Positions 47,336 through 56,497 of a stretch of 64,000 nt of DNA are shown in pieces. The position numbers and the translations under genes were made by a program. The notes beneath the pieces are model-generated. The model was not told the origin of the DNA. It searched no databases and worked only from the letters and a program-made list of their open reading frames with translations. Source of the DNA: Leptospira perdikensis (GTDB lineage Bacteria; Spirochaetota; Leptospiria; Leptospirales; Leptospiraceae); the NCBI RefSeq assembly GCF_004769575.1, contig NZ_RQGA01000003.1:682001-746000 (forward strand). Direction: 5' to 3'. How positions within the stretch are numbered: the stretch's first letter is position 1; every line of letters starts with the position of its first letter.

Positions 47336-49486
47336 ATGGGAAGGAGTTCTATCTCTATAAGATTTTACTATGTCTTTTTAGTTTGTTTTGTACTCCCATT
47401 CCAATTTCCCATTTTTGGAACAGAAAAAGTTACCCTCCATCTTAAGTGGTTCCACCAATTTCAGTTCGCTGGATACTATGCTGCTTTAGAAAAAGGTTAT
47501 TACCAGGAAGCCGGCCTCGATGTAGAGATTCTAGAAAGTACTGTTGGAATTAAAGGAATTCATGAAAAGGTCACTCGTTCCACGGGCCAATATGGAGTCG
47601 GAAGTAATGAACTAATTCAAGAGAGATATGCAGGAAAACCAGTAGTTGTACTTGCGGTAATATTTCAACATTCCCCTTCTGTTTTATATTTTAAAAAATC
47701 ATCAAACATACAAAGCATTCATGACCTCGTTGGCAAACGAGTGATGTTAACACCGAGAATGGATGAAATTGTTGCCTATTTAAAAAAAGAAGGAATTAAA
47801 CTAAGCGATTTACAATTGTTAGAACATAGATTCCGACCTGATGATTTAATTCAAGGTAGAGTGGATGCTTATTCAGGTTATTCAACGTCACAAGCCTTTG
47901 ATTTTCAGAAAGCAAATTTTCCTTATATTGCTTATTCTCCGAGAGTTGCTGGAATAGATTTTTACGGTGACAACTTTTTTACAAGCGAGGCAGAAATTCG
48001 AGAACATCCAGAGCGAGTGAAAGCATTTCGAGAAGCTAGTCTTCGTGGTTGGCAATATGCAATGAACCATCAGGAAGAGATTGCCGATTTGATTTACGAA
48101 AAGTATTCTCAAAGAAGCCCCAAAGAACGTTTACTTTTTGAAGCCGCACAAATGACTCCACTCATTCAACATGTTCTTGTTGAGATGGGATATATGAATC
48201 CGGGTCGTTGGAAACATATCAATGATGTGTATTTTGAACTTGGTATGCTTCCTCGAAACATTAACTTAAAAGGTTTTATATACGACCCAAATCCTCCGAC
48301 TAACTATGATTGGATTTATTATTCATTTGGTATATTGGTATTTTCTTTAGTAATAATTTGGTTGGTTCAATGGCGTCGTTTAAATAAACAATATTCCGAA
48401 AATTTAAAGAAACAAGTTGAAGTGAGAACTGAAGAGTTAAAACAATCCAATGAGTATTTACAAGTTTTAAATCAAAGTCTACTCAATACTTTAAAAGAAC
48501 TTACAGAAGCGCAAGATAGACTTTTAGCATCAGAAAAATTGGCGGTTCTTGGTCAGTTGGCTGCTGGGATGGCTCATGAATTAAACACTCCACTTGGTGC
48601 TATCGTATCTTCTAATTCTTCTCTTTCTGATTTTTTGAATCATAAACTAAAAAAGGTTATTGAAACCATAGTTGGATTTAATAAGGACGATTCATTTCGA
48701 TTTCATAAAGTTTTGGAGGAAAGTTTAAAGAATCAAACTTTCCTAGAAGGTAAGACTGAAAGGTTGATTAAGAAAGAACTTGCTGCCAAGTATACGAAAA
48801 TCGAAAAAATGGATTTGTATGGGGACCATATGCAGCTGGTAGTAGAGACCGGAGCTTTTCGTTTAGGTGACGAACTTATTTATATATTAGAAAGTGATCA
48901 TTCTCTTGAGATTTTGGAAGTCGTTGCAAATATATCCTCCGCTTATCGCTGTAACCAGATCATCTCTGTTGCATCTGAGAAAGCAACACATGTGATTAAG
49001 GCTTTAAAAAGTTACCTTGTTTCTGAGAAAGATATTCTAAGTGGGGATACCGTTGTTGATCTTATATTTGAAATGGAAACCATATTGTCTCTTTATCACT
49101 ATAACCTAACAAAGGTAAATATCGTAAAAACTTATTTAACAGATAAAAGATGTAGAGGAAATCGAGATAAACTCAATCAAGTTTGGATTAATTTATTAAA
49201 CAATGCACTCCAAGCTATGTCCTATAGCGGAACACTTGAAATCAAAATTCAATGGATAGATCCTTGGATTAAAGTATCCGTTATTGATTCTGGTGTTGGT
49301 ATTTCTGATTCAATTAAAGGGAAAATTTTTGATCCATTTTTTACAACGAAACCAGATGGCGGAGGGATGGGTTTAGGACTAGATATTTGTAAAAAAATTG
49401 TTTCACAAATGGACGGAAAAATCGAATTAGAAGAAGCGCAAAAGGGGACTTGTTTTTCGGTTTGGTTGCCCAGTGCCAATTCTTAA
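47336..49486 (+). CDS. Sensor histidine kinase with periplasmic NMT1/THI5-like binding domain
   Basis: 716 aa. A signal/anchor segment is followed by a periplasmic ABC-type substrate-binding domain (about residues 25-325) beginning VTLHLKWFHQFQFAGYYAAL, typical of NMT1/THI5 (pyrimidine- or thiamine-precursor-binding) proteins. A transmembrane helix (about 330-352) and coiled coil lead to the kinase. The H-box is GMAHELNTPLGA (His about 413); the N-box NLLNNALQAM, DSGVGI and GGGMGLGL mark the ATPase domain. About 150 residues separate H-box and N-box, more than usual, and form a helical insert. No response regulator is adjacent. Confidence 0.9.
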   Translation: MGRSSISIRFYYVFLVCFVLPFQFPIFGTEKVTLHLKWFHQFQFAGYYAALEKGYYQEAGLDVEILESTVGIKGIHEKVTRSTGQYGVGSNELIQERYAGKPVVVLAVIFQHSPSVLYFKKSSNIQSIHDLVGKRVMLTPRMDEIVAYLKKEGIKLSDLQLLEHRFRPDDLIQGRVDAYSGYSTSQAFDFQKANFPYIAYSPRVAGIDFYGDNFFTSEAEIREHPERVKAFREASLRGWQYAMNHQEEIADLIYEKYSQRSPKERLLFEAAQMTPLIQHVLVEMGYMNPGRWKHINDVYFELGMLPRNINLKGFIYDPNPPTNYDWIYYSFGILVFSLVIIWLVQWRRLNKQYSENLKKQVEVRTEELKQSNEYLQVLNQSLLNTLKELTEAQDRLLASEKLAVLGQLAAGMAHELNTPLGAIVSSNSSLSDFLNHKLKKVIETIVGFNKDDSFRFHKVLEESLKNQTFLEGKTERLIKKELAAKYTKIEKMDLYGDHMQLVVETGAFRLGDELIYILESDHSLEILEVVANISSAYRCNQIISVASEKATHVIKALKSYLVSEKDILSGDTVVDLIFEMETILSLYHYNLTKVNIVKTYLTDKRCRGNRDKLNQVWINLLNNALQAMSYSGTLEIKIQWIDPWIKVSVIDSGVGISDSIKGKIFDPFFTTKPDGGGMGLGLDICKKIVSQMDGKIELEEAQKGTCFSVWLPSANS

Positions 49487-49673
49487 TTTCCGGTTAGGAC
49501 CCGATTTACAGAGAGAAAAAATCCATAAAATATTCACCCTCCATCCTTGGTCTTCAGAATCAGAACAAAGTGCGAGTTTAGGTATTCGCATATTCCTTAA
49601 TTCTGGACAAATTCACAGAGTTCGCCCCGGAAAATCGATCCAAGCTTTTCAATATATAGAGTGCGTAAATTAG
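49473..49673 (+). CDS. Doubtful short reading frame after the kinase gene
   Basis: 66 codons from a GTG at 49473, overlapping the kinase stop by 14 bp. The product (MPILNFRLGPDLQREKIHKI at the start) has ordinary composition but no motif, signal or good ribosome-binding site. It may be a chance frame or a fragment. Confidence 0.22.
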   Translation: MPILNFRLGPDLQREKIHKIFTLHPWSSESEQSASLGIRIFLNSGQIHRVRPGKSIQAFQYIECVN

Positions 49674-49734
49674 CAAAGGTTCCCTTTTTCGGTTCCATTG
49701 GGAATAGGGAAGATTTACTTTCGTTCTAGTTCAT

Positions 49735-50841
49735 ATGGAACCTTTGAAAGAAATGTATTCCCGGGAATGGGTCCTTGGGTTAGGCAATCATTTAAGTGTT
49801 GTTGACTCTAAAATCAATCCGCTGGAATTTCAGAAACATGTGTTTTCCTCTCCGTGGAAGGAGATGGAATTAAAGGAAAGGATCAATCGGCTCTCCGATG
49901 TTTTGATTCGCTATTGGGAAGGTCCCATAACTAAAATTTACCCAAACTTAATCCTATTGATTGATAGACTTCGTGATCATGGAATTTCTGATTTTAATTT
50001 TCCATATATTTTTTTGAATGATATAGTCACCAAAACGGGGTTAGATGATTTCGAAACTTCTGTGAAGGTTTTGGAAAAAATTACAGTGTTTTCTAGTGCC
50101 GAATTTGCGATTCGTTTTTTCTACAAAGAACATTTTGATAAAACATTAAAACAAATGCATAAATGGTCAAATCACAAAGAACCATTTGTTAGAAGATTGG
50201 CTAGTGAAGGCAGCCGACCTATGTTACCTTGGGGGGTTGGGATTCCTGAAATTAAAAAAAATCCTGAAATTCATTTATCAATATTGGAAACTCTCTGGAA
50301 TGATCCAAATGATATTGTTCGCAGGAGTGTCGCTAATCATTTGAATGATATTTCTAAGTTAAATCCTGACTTGGTATTAGAGTTTTGTAAGAATAAGTTT
50401 GGAAAATCACAAGAGTTAGATAAAAATTTAAAACATGCACTACGTACACTTCTAAAAAAAGGAAATCAAAAAGCCTTAGGTTTCTTTTCTTATAATACAA
50501 AATGGGAACCAGCAAAATTAAAATTTTCCTTATTGAATAAAGTAATCAAAGTCGGAGATTCCCTTGAGTTTGAAATTTTACTAAACCAATCCTCCAAGAA
50601 TAAAACGAAGGTAAGAATGGAATACAAAATTGGATTTTTATTATCGAATGGTTCGTTTGGTTATAAGGTATTTCAGCTGGGAGAAAAATTGTTATTACCG
50701 AATGAAAAGCTTAAAATTACCAAAAGACATTCTTTTGCCCCCATCACTACTCGGGTCTATTATCCGGGCACACAAACAATATCTATATTGCTTAATGGTA
50801 ATGAATACAAATTACAAAAATTTGAATTAAAAAGAGGATAG
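49735..50841 (+). CDS. DNA alkylation repair protein (AlkD/AlkC-like HEAT repeats)
   Basis: 368 aa. Helical HEAT-like repeats occupy about residues 60-250, with the conserved block FVRRLASEGSRPMLPWG (about 155) and VRRSVANHLNDISK (about 195) found in AlkD/AlkC DNA glycosylases that remove 3-alkyl- and 7-alkylpurines. The last 110 residues (from about 258) form a beta-rich extension, seen in some AlkC-type proteins. It leads an operon with two lipoproteins, an esterase and an SDR, an odd context for DNA repair. Confidence 0.82.
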   Translation: MEPLKEMYSREWVLGLGNHLSVVDSKINPLEFQKHVFSSPWKEMELKERINRLSDVLIRYWEGPITKIYPNLILLIDRLRDHGISDFNFPYIFLNDIVTKTGLDDFETSVKVLEKITVFSSAEFAIRFFYKEHFDKTLKQMHKWSNHKEPFVRRLASEGSRPMLPWGVGIPEIKKNPEIHLSILETLWNDPNDIVRRSVANHLNDISKLNPDLVLEFCKNKFGKSQELDKNLKHALRTLLKKGNQKALGFFSYNTKWEPAKLKFSLLNKVIKVGDSLEFEILLNQSSKNKTKVRMEYKIGFLLSNGSFGYKVFQLGEKLLLPNEKLKITKRHSFAPITTRVYYPGTQTISILLNGNEYKLQKFELKRG

Positions 50842-50850
50842 GAATCGATT

Positions 50851-51465
50851 TTGCAAAAGATCATTTTTAATATTATTGGGATTATTATTTTTCTTCCGCT
50901 TTCCTCATGTGCTGTTTTTTATTCTTCAGAGAGACCAAAAATTGATTTTTCGAAATACAACAAAGATAGGTCGTTGAGTTACGAATTGATTGGCTGGGAT
51001 GATGAAGCGGACAGACGTAGAATTTCTTATATACTAGCGGCCTTACAAACGTCGGGAAAATTTACATCTGTGCGGTATCAAAACCAAACTAACGCAGATA
51101 TACATTTACAAATCATTTTGGAATCAAGTCCGAAGTTTAAGTTTTTTCTAGGAGAGGCATCTGAGCCTGTTTCCTATCTACCAGAACGAAATCCAGAAAG
51201 ATTTGGTGTTTATTTACTCAATCGGTTTCTCGCGATTTCGACTTTTTTTGTCATCCCGGACATTGATCGAGATGATGACTATTTAGTTTTCCGGTTAAAC
51301 AAAAAAGGGAAATTGGAAAAAGAATATCGTTATCCCATGGAATCCTACCGTGTGTTTGGTTGGATCTCTTTACTTTTAATGTGGGGAGATGATCGGAAGG
51401 AATGGAAACCAATTCTTACAGAAAAAGTTTCGAAATTCTTAGGGGATACTGATCATGAATTATAG
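50851..51465 (+). CDS. Lipoprotein of unknown function, related to the next gene
   Basis: 204 aa from a TTG start preceded by GGATAGGAA. The signal peptide ends PLSSC (lipobox). The mature protein has LQIILESSPKFKFFLG and, about 40 residues on, LLNRFLAISTFFVIP followed by LVFRLNKKGKLEKEY. A similar order of segments occurs in the protein from 51455, so the two appear distantly paralogous. It starts 9 bp after the AlkD-like gene. Function unknown. Confidence 0.78.
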   Translation: MQKIIFNIIGIIIFLPLSSCAVFYSSERPKIDFSKYNKDRSLSYELIGWDDEADRRRISYILAALQTSGKFTSVRYQNQTNADIHLQIILESSPKFKFFLGEASEPVSYLPERNPERFGVYLLNRFLAISTFFVIPDIDRDDDYLVFRLNKKGKLEKEYRYPMESYRVFGWISLLLMWGDDRKEWKPILTEKVSKFLGDTDHEL

Positions 51466-51988
51466 ACCGAATGTTTTAGTTCTTATTCACATAATGTTGG
51501 TTCTGCTGGTTTGTAATTGTGCAGCTTTTCCCGACCCAGTGACATCAAAAGAACGTAAATTTCAACCAATCAATAGAGAGAAAGTAAGGTTATTGTTTAC
51601 AGGCTTCTACCGGTATGAAAAAGAAAAGAACACAATACATAATACTTTAATAAAAAGAGGATTGTTGGAAGACCCTAGTTCTCAGTTAGAATTAGAATTG
51701 ATTCTTCAAAAAAAAGAACCAGTTTACCAATATTTATTTCTACATCGAGTCAATATCTTACTTACCTTCTTTACTGGCGGTTTCGTTCCTTCTCATATAA
51801 GAACAGAACAAACTCTTACATTTAGATATTCAAAATTAGGTGTGATTGAAAGAGAATCAGTATATGAAATTGGAATGGATCAATGGCGAGGGATTCCGGT
51901 GATAATTTTTATGATCACTCAATGGCCTAATCGAATTTATAAAGAACAATTAATTGATGCTACGGAATTGGAGATGAAAGATATATGA
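51455..51988 (+). CDS. Lipoprotein of unknown function, related to the previous gene
   Basis: 177 aa with signal MLVLLVCNC preceded by a short basic region; lipobox LVCNC. The segments LELELILQKKEPVYQYL and LHRVNILLTFFTGGFVP followed by LTFRYSKLGVIERES match the layout of the lipoprotein from 50851. It overlaps that gene by 11 bp and the esterase gene by 4 bp (ATGA). The pair may form a complex in the outer membrane or periplasm. Confidence 0.78.
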   Translation: MNYRPNVLVLIHIMLVLLVCNCAAFPDPVTSKERKFQPINREKVRLLFTGFYRYEKEKNTIHNTLIKRGLLEDPSSQLELELILQKKEPVYQYLFLHRVNILLTFFTGGFVPSHIRTEQTLTFRYSKLGVIERESVYEIGMDQWRGIPVIIFMITQWPNRIYKEQLIDATELEMKDI

Positions 51989-52908
51989 AGATCCTTTGTT
52001 TGATTCTTTTCTCTGGTTTGATCTTTTCTTGTATGAGTTTGAATCGAAAACTTTTGCCTAATGAAAAATTTGATTTGATCAACATTCAAAACCATGAAAG
52101 GACCTATATTGTTCATTATCCAAAAAATTGGAATGGATCACCTGCTCCTTTGTTAGTTGCTCTGCATGGTCGATTTGGGTCTGGGTTAACTATGATCAAA
52201 CAAACCAAATTGGATCTTTTATCAGATTCAAAAGGTTTTATTGTGGTGTTTCCTGATGGATATAGAAGGAGTTGGGCTGATGGAAGGGGAAATACTCCTG
52301 CAGACGAAAATCAAATCAACGATGTCACTTTCATTGAATCTATTGTAAAACGATTGATTTCTGAAGGTTCGGTTAATTCGAAAGAGGTTTTTTTGGTTGG
52401 TCATTCTAATGGTGGTTTTATGGCCCAAAGACTGGCAGTAGAAAAACCTGATTTGTGGAAAGGTGTTTTGAGTGTGGCAGCCCAAATATCGGTTTTTACG
52501 CTCAAAAGAAAGTCATTATTAAAAACAAATCCGGTCTCTATTGGGATAATGGCAGGCACTGATGACCCACTTGTTCCGTATAGCGGAGGTTACGTGAGAG
52601 ATGGAGGAGAAATCCTTTCTGTAGATGATTCAATTTTGCGTTGGAAAGAGTGGAACTCTTGTACTGATTCTATAACTAAAAAAACGCAAAATTATAAAGA
52701 GGATAAGGAAGAACTTTCTGATTTAAAAATCGATTTTTTTCGTTATGAATCCTGTGCTAATAATACAAAAGTTGGTTTGATCCAACTGAATGGGCTTGGT
52801 CATAGTTGGCCAGGAGAAACACCCATGATTCCATTTATTGATCAAGGGAAAACAACGAAAGTGTTGGATGGTTCTCAACTTGTTTGGGACTTTATGGAAA
52901 GTCTGTGA
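51985..52908 (+). CDS. Lipoprotein esterase, PHB-depolymerase/feruloyl-esterase type (LpqC-like)
   Basis: 307 aa with signal MKILCLILFSGLIFSC (lipobox IFSC). The alpha/beta-hydrolase core has PLLVALHGRFGSG, the strand VVFPDGYRRSWADGRG, the nucleophile elbow VGHSNGGFMA (Ser about residue 143), Asp in AGTDDPLVPYSG and the terminal His in LNGLGHSWPGE. This is the ESTHER-type poly(3-hydroxybutyrate) depolymerase/acetyl-xylan/feruloyl esterase group. It is lipid-anchored and faces the periplasm or the outside. It overlaps both neighbours. Confidence 0.86.
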   Translation: MKILCLILFSGLIFSCMSLNRKLLPNEKFDLINIQNHERTYIVHYPKNWNGSPAPLLVALHGRFGSGLTMIKQTKLDLLSDSKGFIVVFPDGYRRSWADGRGNTPADENQINDVTFIESIVKRLISEGSVNSKEVFLVGHSNGGFMAQRLAVEKPDLWKGVLSVAAQISVFTLKRKSLLKTNPVSIGIMAGTDDPLVPYSGGYVRDGGEILSVDDSILRWKEWNSCTDSITKKTQNYKEDKEELSDLKIDFFRYESCANNTKVGLIQLNGLGHSWPGETPMIPFIDQGKTTKVLDGSQLVWDFMESL

Positions 52909-53615
52909 GTTTATCAAAAGTTGCTTTAGTCACTGGGGCTTCTCGCGGGATTGGGCTTTCTATTTCTCAAATGTTAGTTGGTTTGGGATACAAAGTTTAT
53001 GGAATTTCTAGAAAACCAGAAAACTGCCTTTACCAAAATGAACTTTTTCATTTGATATCTTGTGACCTTTCTGATCCTAAACAAATCGACCAATTACTTG
53101 GTCGTATTCCAGATAAAAAGGAAATTAGTTTATTGGTTCATAACGCGGGACTTGCCTATTTTGCCCCAGTAGAAGAACTTTCTTCGGAAAAAATTAGAGA
53201 GATGGTAAATCTTCATATAACAGCTCCTATGTTATTGACAAGTCTTTTGACCCGATATCTAAAACAAAATCAAGGCCGTATTATTTTTATGGGTTCTGTA
53301 TCGGGAAAGGAAATTTCGCCTTGGGGGAATGTTTATGCCTCTCTCAAAGCAGGAATCCATCATTACGCAAGAGAGTTATTTTCTGAACTACGGAAGTTCA
53401 GCGTTAAAGTTCATTTGATCATTCTTGATATAACCAAAACCGATTTTTACAATCATCTGAATTTTGAACCTGATGAGGATCCAAAATCTTATTTGTTACC
53501 CGATCAAATAGCGGAAGTGATTGAAGAGCTAATCATTAGTGATAAAGGTTGGATTGTACCTGAAATCCAGATTTCTCCAGAATTGTTTAAGTTAAAACGT
53601 AAAAAACAAATCTAA
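52905..53615 (+). CDS. Short-chain dehydrogenase/reductase
   Basis: 236 aa from the GTG at 52905, which overlaps the previous stop (GTGA). The NAD(P)-binding motif is VALVTGASRGIGLSIS, the NAG motif is VHNAGLAYFAP, and the catalytic Ser and Y-x3-K are in MGSVSGKE and NVYASLKAG. Family members reduce or oxidise many substrates. A TTG seven codons upstream is possible but gives no family residues. It closes the operon begun at 49735. Confidence 0.86.
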   Translation: MSLSKVALVTGASRGIGLSISQMLVGLGYKVYGISRKPENCLYQNELFHLISCDLSDPKQIDQLLGRIPDKKEISLLVHNAGLAYFAPVEELSSEKIREMVNLHITAPMLLTSLLTRYLKQNQGRIIFMGSVSGKEISPWGNVYASLKAGIHHYARELFSELRKFSVKVHLIILDITKTDFYNHLNFEPDEDPKSYLLPDQIAEVIEELIISDKGWIVPEIQISPELFKLKRKKQI

Positions 53616-53620
53616 CTGAA

Positions 53621-54139
53621 TCATTCACCAACGGGTGTTGTTTCATCAGAGAATGGTTCTGGTGGTGCCTCTCCATCTCCCATTTCGTTTTCACTTGAGC
53701 CTGCACCTGATCCAGGGATAACTTTGGCAATAGCAGAGTCTTCGTCTTGTTGTCGTTTGATGGCTCGAATTTTTCCATCAGTTTCATAAAGTCGTTCTAT
53801 TACTTTTTTAAGTAACAAAAACAAAAACTCTGGGCTTTCCTGGCTCATTTGAACAAAGGTAGTCCGGTTGATGATTCCTAATTTTGCCGTTTCTGAAACG
53901 ACAACGATCGATGCCGCCCTTGGGCTATTATTAATAATGGCCATCTCACCAAAAAACTCACCAGGAAGGATACTTCTTAGTTTGGCGTGTTTACCTTCGA
54001 TTTGTTTATAAATATCTAATTGGCCTTCGAACAAAAAAAACATGGCTCCATTGGAAGGAACGCCCTCTTTAAAGAGAACTTCTCCACGTTTGATATTGAT
54101 CATACTTAATTTTGCGAGAGATTCTTTAAGTCCCATCAC
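53621..54139 (-). CDS. Cyclic-nucleotide-binding domain protein, second of a pair
   Basis: 172 aa. A single cNMP-binding beta-roll (about residues 10-130) contains the phosphate-binding cassette GEFFGEMAIINNSPRAASIV with both the Glu and the Arg needed for ligand. The C-terminal 40 residues are disordered, acidic and Pro-rich. It has no DNA-binding domain, so it is not a CRP-like activator; it would act by protein contact. It overlaps the related gene upstream by 14 bp. Confidence 0.87.
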   Translation of the reverse strand: MMGLKESLAKLSMINIKRGEVLFKEGVPSNGAMFFLFEGQLDIYKQIEGKHAKLRSILPGEFFGEMAIINNSPRAASIVVVSETAKLGIINRTTFVQMSQESPEFLFLLLKKVIERLYETDGKIRAIKRQQDEDSAIAKVIPGSGAGSSENEMGDGEAPPEPFSDETTPVGE

Positions 54140-54560
54140 TCAACTCCGAAAGATCTTTTAGTTTTTGTTCTGCTTCAATCAAACGTTCTACATAAGTTTG
54201 TAACAATGCGTAAACAAACATCGGATTTGAATTGGCAATGCGAGTTAGATTTTGTTTATCTAAGATACCTAGTTGTGCTCGGTCCGAGTCTATAAAAACT
54301 GTCATAGCCCTTGGGTGACTAGAGATGAGAGCAATCTCTCCAAAAAATTCGCCTGTGGAAAGTTTTCTTACTTCATGGAAATTTCCTTGGTCAGGTGCTC
54401 CCATGCCTACAGAGAGAGAACCACTTAAGATGAAATACATCTTCTCGTTAGATGGTTCTCCTTCTCTAACAATGATTTCACCTCGTTTGAATGTCTTTGT
54501 AGGGACAGTATTAACGAAGTCAAAGATGTTGATTCGATTGTCTTTTTTCGGAATGGACAT
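54126..54560 (-). CDS. Cyclic-nucleotide-binding domain protein, first of a pair
   Basis: 144 aa, essentially one cNMP-binding domain with the cassette GEFFGEIALISSHPRAMTV, ligand residues present, and a short C-terminal helix (YVERLIEAEQKLKDLSE). Similar to the protein encoded immediately downstream, presumably by tandem duplication. It overlaps the ankyrin gene by 1 bp. Two cyclases lie a few kilobases upstream, so cAMP is the likely ligand. Confidence 0.87.
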   Translation of the reverse strand: MSIPKKDNRINIFDFVNTVPTKTFKRGEIIVREGEPSNEKMYFILSGSLSVGMGAPDQGNFHEVRKLSTGEFFGEIALISSHPRAMTVFIDSDRAQLGILDKQNLTRIANSNPMFVYALLQTYVERLIEAEQKLKDLSELSDGT

Positions 54561-56497
54561 TAAAGGCCGCGGTAAATCTCAATCAGTTCAGGTACTTTCT
54601 TATCCTCCGCATATTCAAGAGGAGATTTTCCCGTTTTATCTTCTATTTTAGAATCTCCGCCATTTAAAACAAAGACTCTTGCCAATTCCAAAATGGAATC
54701 ACTTTTACCAGGATCAAACTGGATTGCTAGTTCGGAAAGTATAGTTTTCCCTAATTTATCCTGTTGGTTTAAGTTCGCTCTTCTTTCTACTAGGAATAGT
54801 ACTAATTTCTTATAACTTTCTGTTTGTGTATTCTCTTTTGAGGATAAAAACTTTTGGATGGCTTTGTGTAAAACCGTTAGTCCATTGTTATCTGTTAGGT
54901 TGGGATCAGCTCCTAACGTAATCAGTTGAGACATTGTTTCTAAACGATTTCTGTTGAGTGCTATATGAAGAGCACTTAACCCTCGTTTGTTTTTTGTGTT
55001 TGGGTTCACTGATTTTGTGACAAGAAGTTTGATCGTTTCATCCGCAAACTTTTGTTCTTTTTTATCAATATCCAATTTACAAACCGTTGTGATTAAGTTT
55101 TCACCTTCCTCATTTAAGGATTGTAAATCGGCACCGGCGCCAACTAAAAGTTTAAATGCTTCTGCATCTTTTCGCTCAATGGTCGAAAAAATCAAACTGG
55201 CACCATCTTTTTGCTTTTGGTTGGGGTTTGCTTTTTTAGATAAAAGAAATTTTGCAATGGATAGTTGTTTGTTTTCTAGAGCTAATGAAAGTGAGGTTTC
55301 ATTTGTCTTTTGGTTTATGACATCCACGGGAACATTTTTTTTCACCAATTCTTCAACGATTTTTAGACCTGATTTTCTGGAAGCTAAATGAATGGGAAGA
55401 TATCCGGATAGGTTCGGTGTTAATACATCTGCATTTTTTTGTATTAGAATTTCTGCCACTGCCCATTTAGAAGCTTCAATGGATTCCTCTAAAGGATTTT
55501 TATTTGTGGAAAGGTTTTGATTGGGGTTGGCACCTGCATCCAAAACCAGTTTCAAAAGATTGGAATCATTTTTTTGCAAAGCGATTTCAAATAGAGTTTT
55601 GTTTTGTAAGTTTTTGGAATCTACATTAAGTCCTTTTTTGAGTAATAAATTTACTGCTGTTAGGTTCTTTTTTTCTACAGCATAAAAAAGTAAAGATTCC
55701 CCTTCTGGAGTTTTTGCATTTACATCAGCACCGCGGTTTAGAAGAACTTCTAATCCTTGGGTAAAACCTTTCTCGAGAGTAAAAACAATCGGACGGATGG
55801 ACTTAGTATCTTCGGTATTTGGATTCCCATTGGAGTCTAGACTTAGGTTCAAAAGTTTTAAGTTTTTTTGATCGATGGCTACAAAAACTGGAGTTCTTCC
55901 CGTTAGGTCAGGAAGGTTGATGTCTGCCCCATTTTGAAGGAGATAAGTAATTGAATCCAACTTTGATTTTTCAAAAGCTAAGTAAAGTGGAGACTTTCTT
56001 GGATTGTTTCTTAGGTTCACATCTGCTTTACTTTCGATCAGTAACTTTTGTACGGCGAGATTGGCTTTCAGTACTGCCACATGAAGAGCAGTATTCCCGT
56101 CGGCATCATATGCATTTAAATCGGCACCTTTTTCGACAATGGTTTTGATTTGGTTTGTGAATCGTGAAGTGACCACATAATGTAACAATGTTTTGCCGGA
56201 TAAATCTCTTTTGTTTAGATCTGCACCTTGTGTGAGTAATATTTCAAACTGTTTGGGTTTGTTTTTTTCCACAGCCAAAACAAGTAGAGTTTTACCTGAT
56301 TCGTCGCTGGCATTGATATCTCCACCATTGGTAATCGCAGTTTCGAATTCCTTCAAACTCCCTTTGGATAGAATTTGTACCATGTCGGGAGCGGTAGCAG
56401 TGATTGATGTAGTTTCTACCGAGTTTTCTTGAGCAAAACTAGTTTCTGAAAAAACAAGTAGAAGGGATAAACTAAAAGTAAAAAAATTCTGTTTCAT
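54560..56497 (-). CDS. Exported ankyrin-repeat protein
   Basis: 645 aa with a signal peptide (FFTFSLSLLLVFSETSFA). The rest is a continuous array of about 17-18 ankyrin repeats of 33-36 residues, for example DADGNTALHVAVLKANLA, NKRGLSALHIALNRNRLE and DNNGLTVLHKAIQKFL. No other domain is present. As a secreted repeat scaffold it probably works in the periplasm. It overlaps the M23 peptidase gene by 4 bp (ATGA), suggesting a shared role at the cell wall. Confidence 0.88.
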   Translation of the reverse strand: MKQNFFTFSLSLLLVFSETSFAQENSVETTSITATAPDMVQILSKGSLKEFETAITNGGDINASDESGKTLLVLAVEKNKPKQFEILLTQGADLNKRDLSGKTLLHYVVTSRFTNQIKTIVEKGADLNAYDADGNTALHVAVLKANLAVQKLLIESKADVNLRNNPRKSPLYLAFEKSKLDSITYLLQNGADINLPDLTGRTPVFVAIDQKNLKLLNLSLDSNGNPNTEDTKSIRPIVFTLEKGFTQGLEVLLNRGADVNAKTPEGESLLFYAVEKKNLTAVNLLLKKGLNVDSKNLQNKTLFEIALQKNDSNLLKLVLDAGANPNQNLSTNKNPLEESIEASKWAVAEILIQKNADVLTPNLSGYLPIHLASRKSGLKIVEELVKKNVPVDVINQKTNETSLSLALENKQLSIAKFLLSKKANPNQKQKDGASLIFSTIERKDAEAFKLLVGAGADLQSLNEEGENLITTVCKLDIDKKEQKFADETIKLLVTKSVNPNTKNKRGLSALHIALNRNRLETMSQLITLGADPNLTDNNGLTVLHKAIQKFLSSKENTQTESYKKLVLFLVERRANLNQQDKLGKTILSELAIQFDPGKSDSILELARVFVLNGGDSKIEDKTGKSPLEYAEDKKVPELIEIYRGL

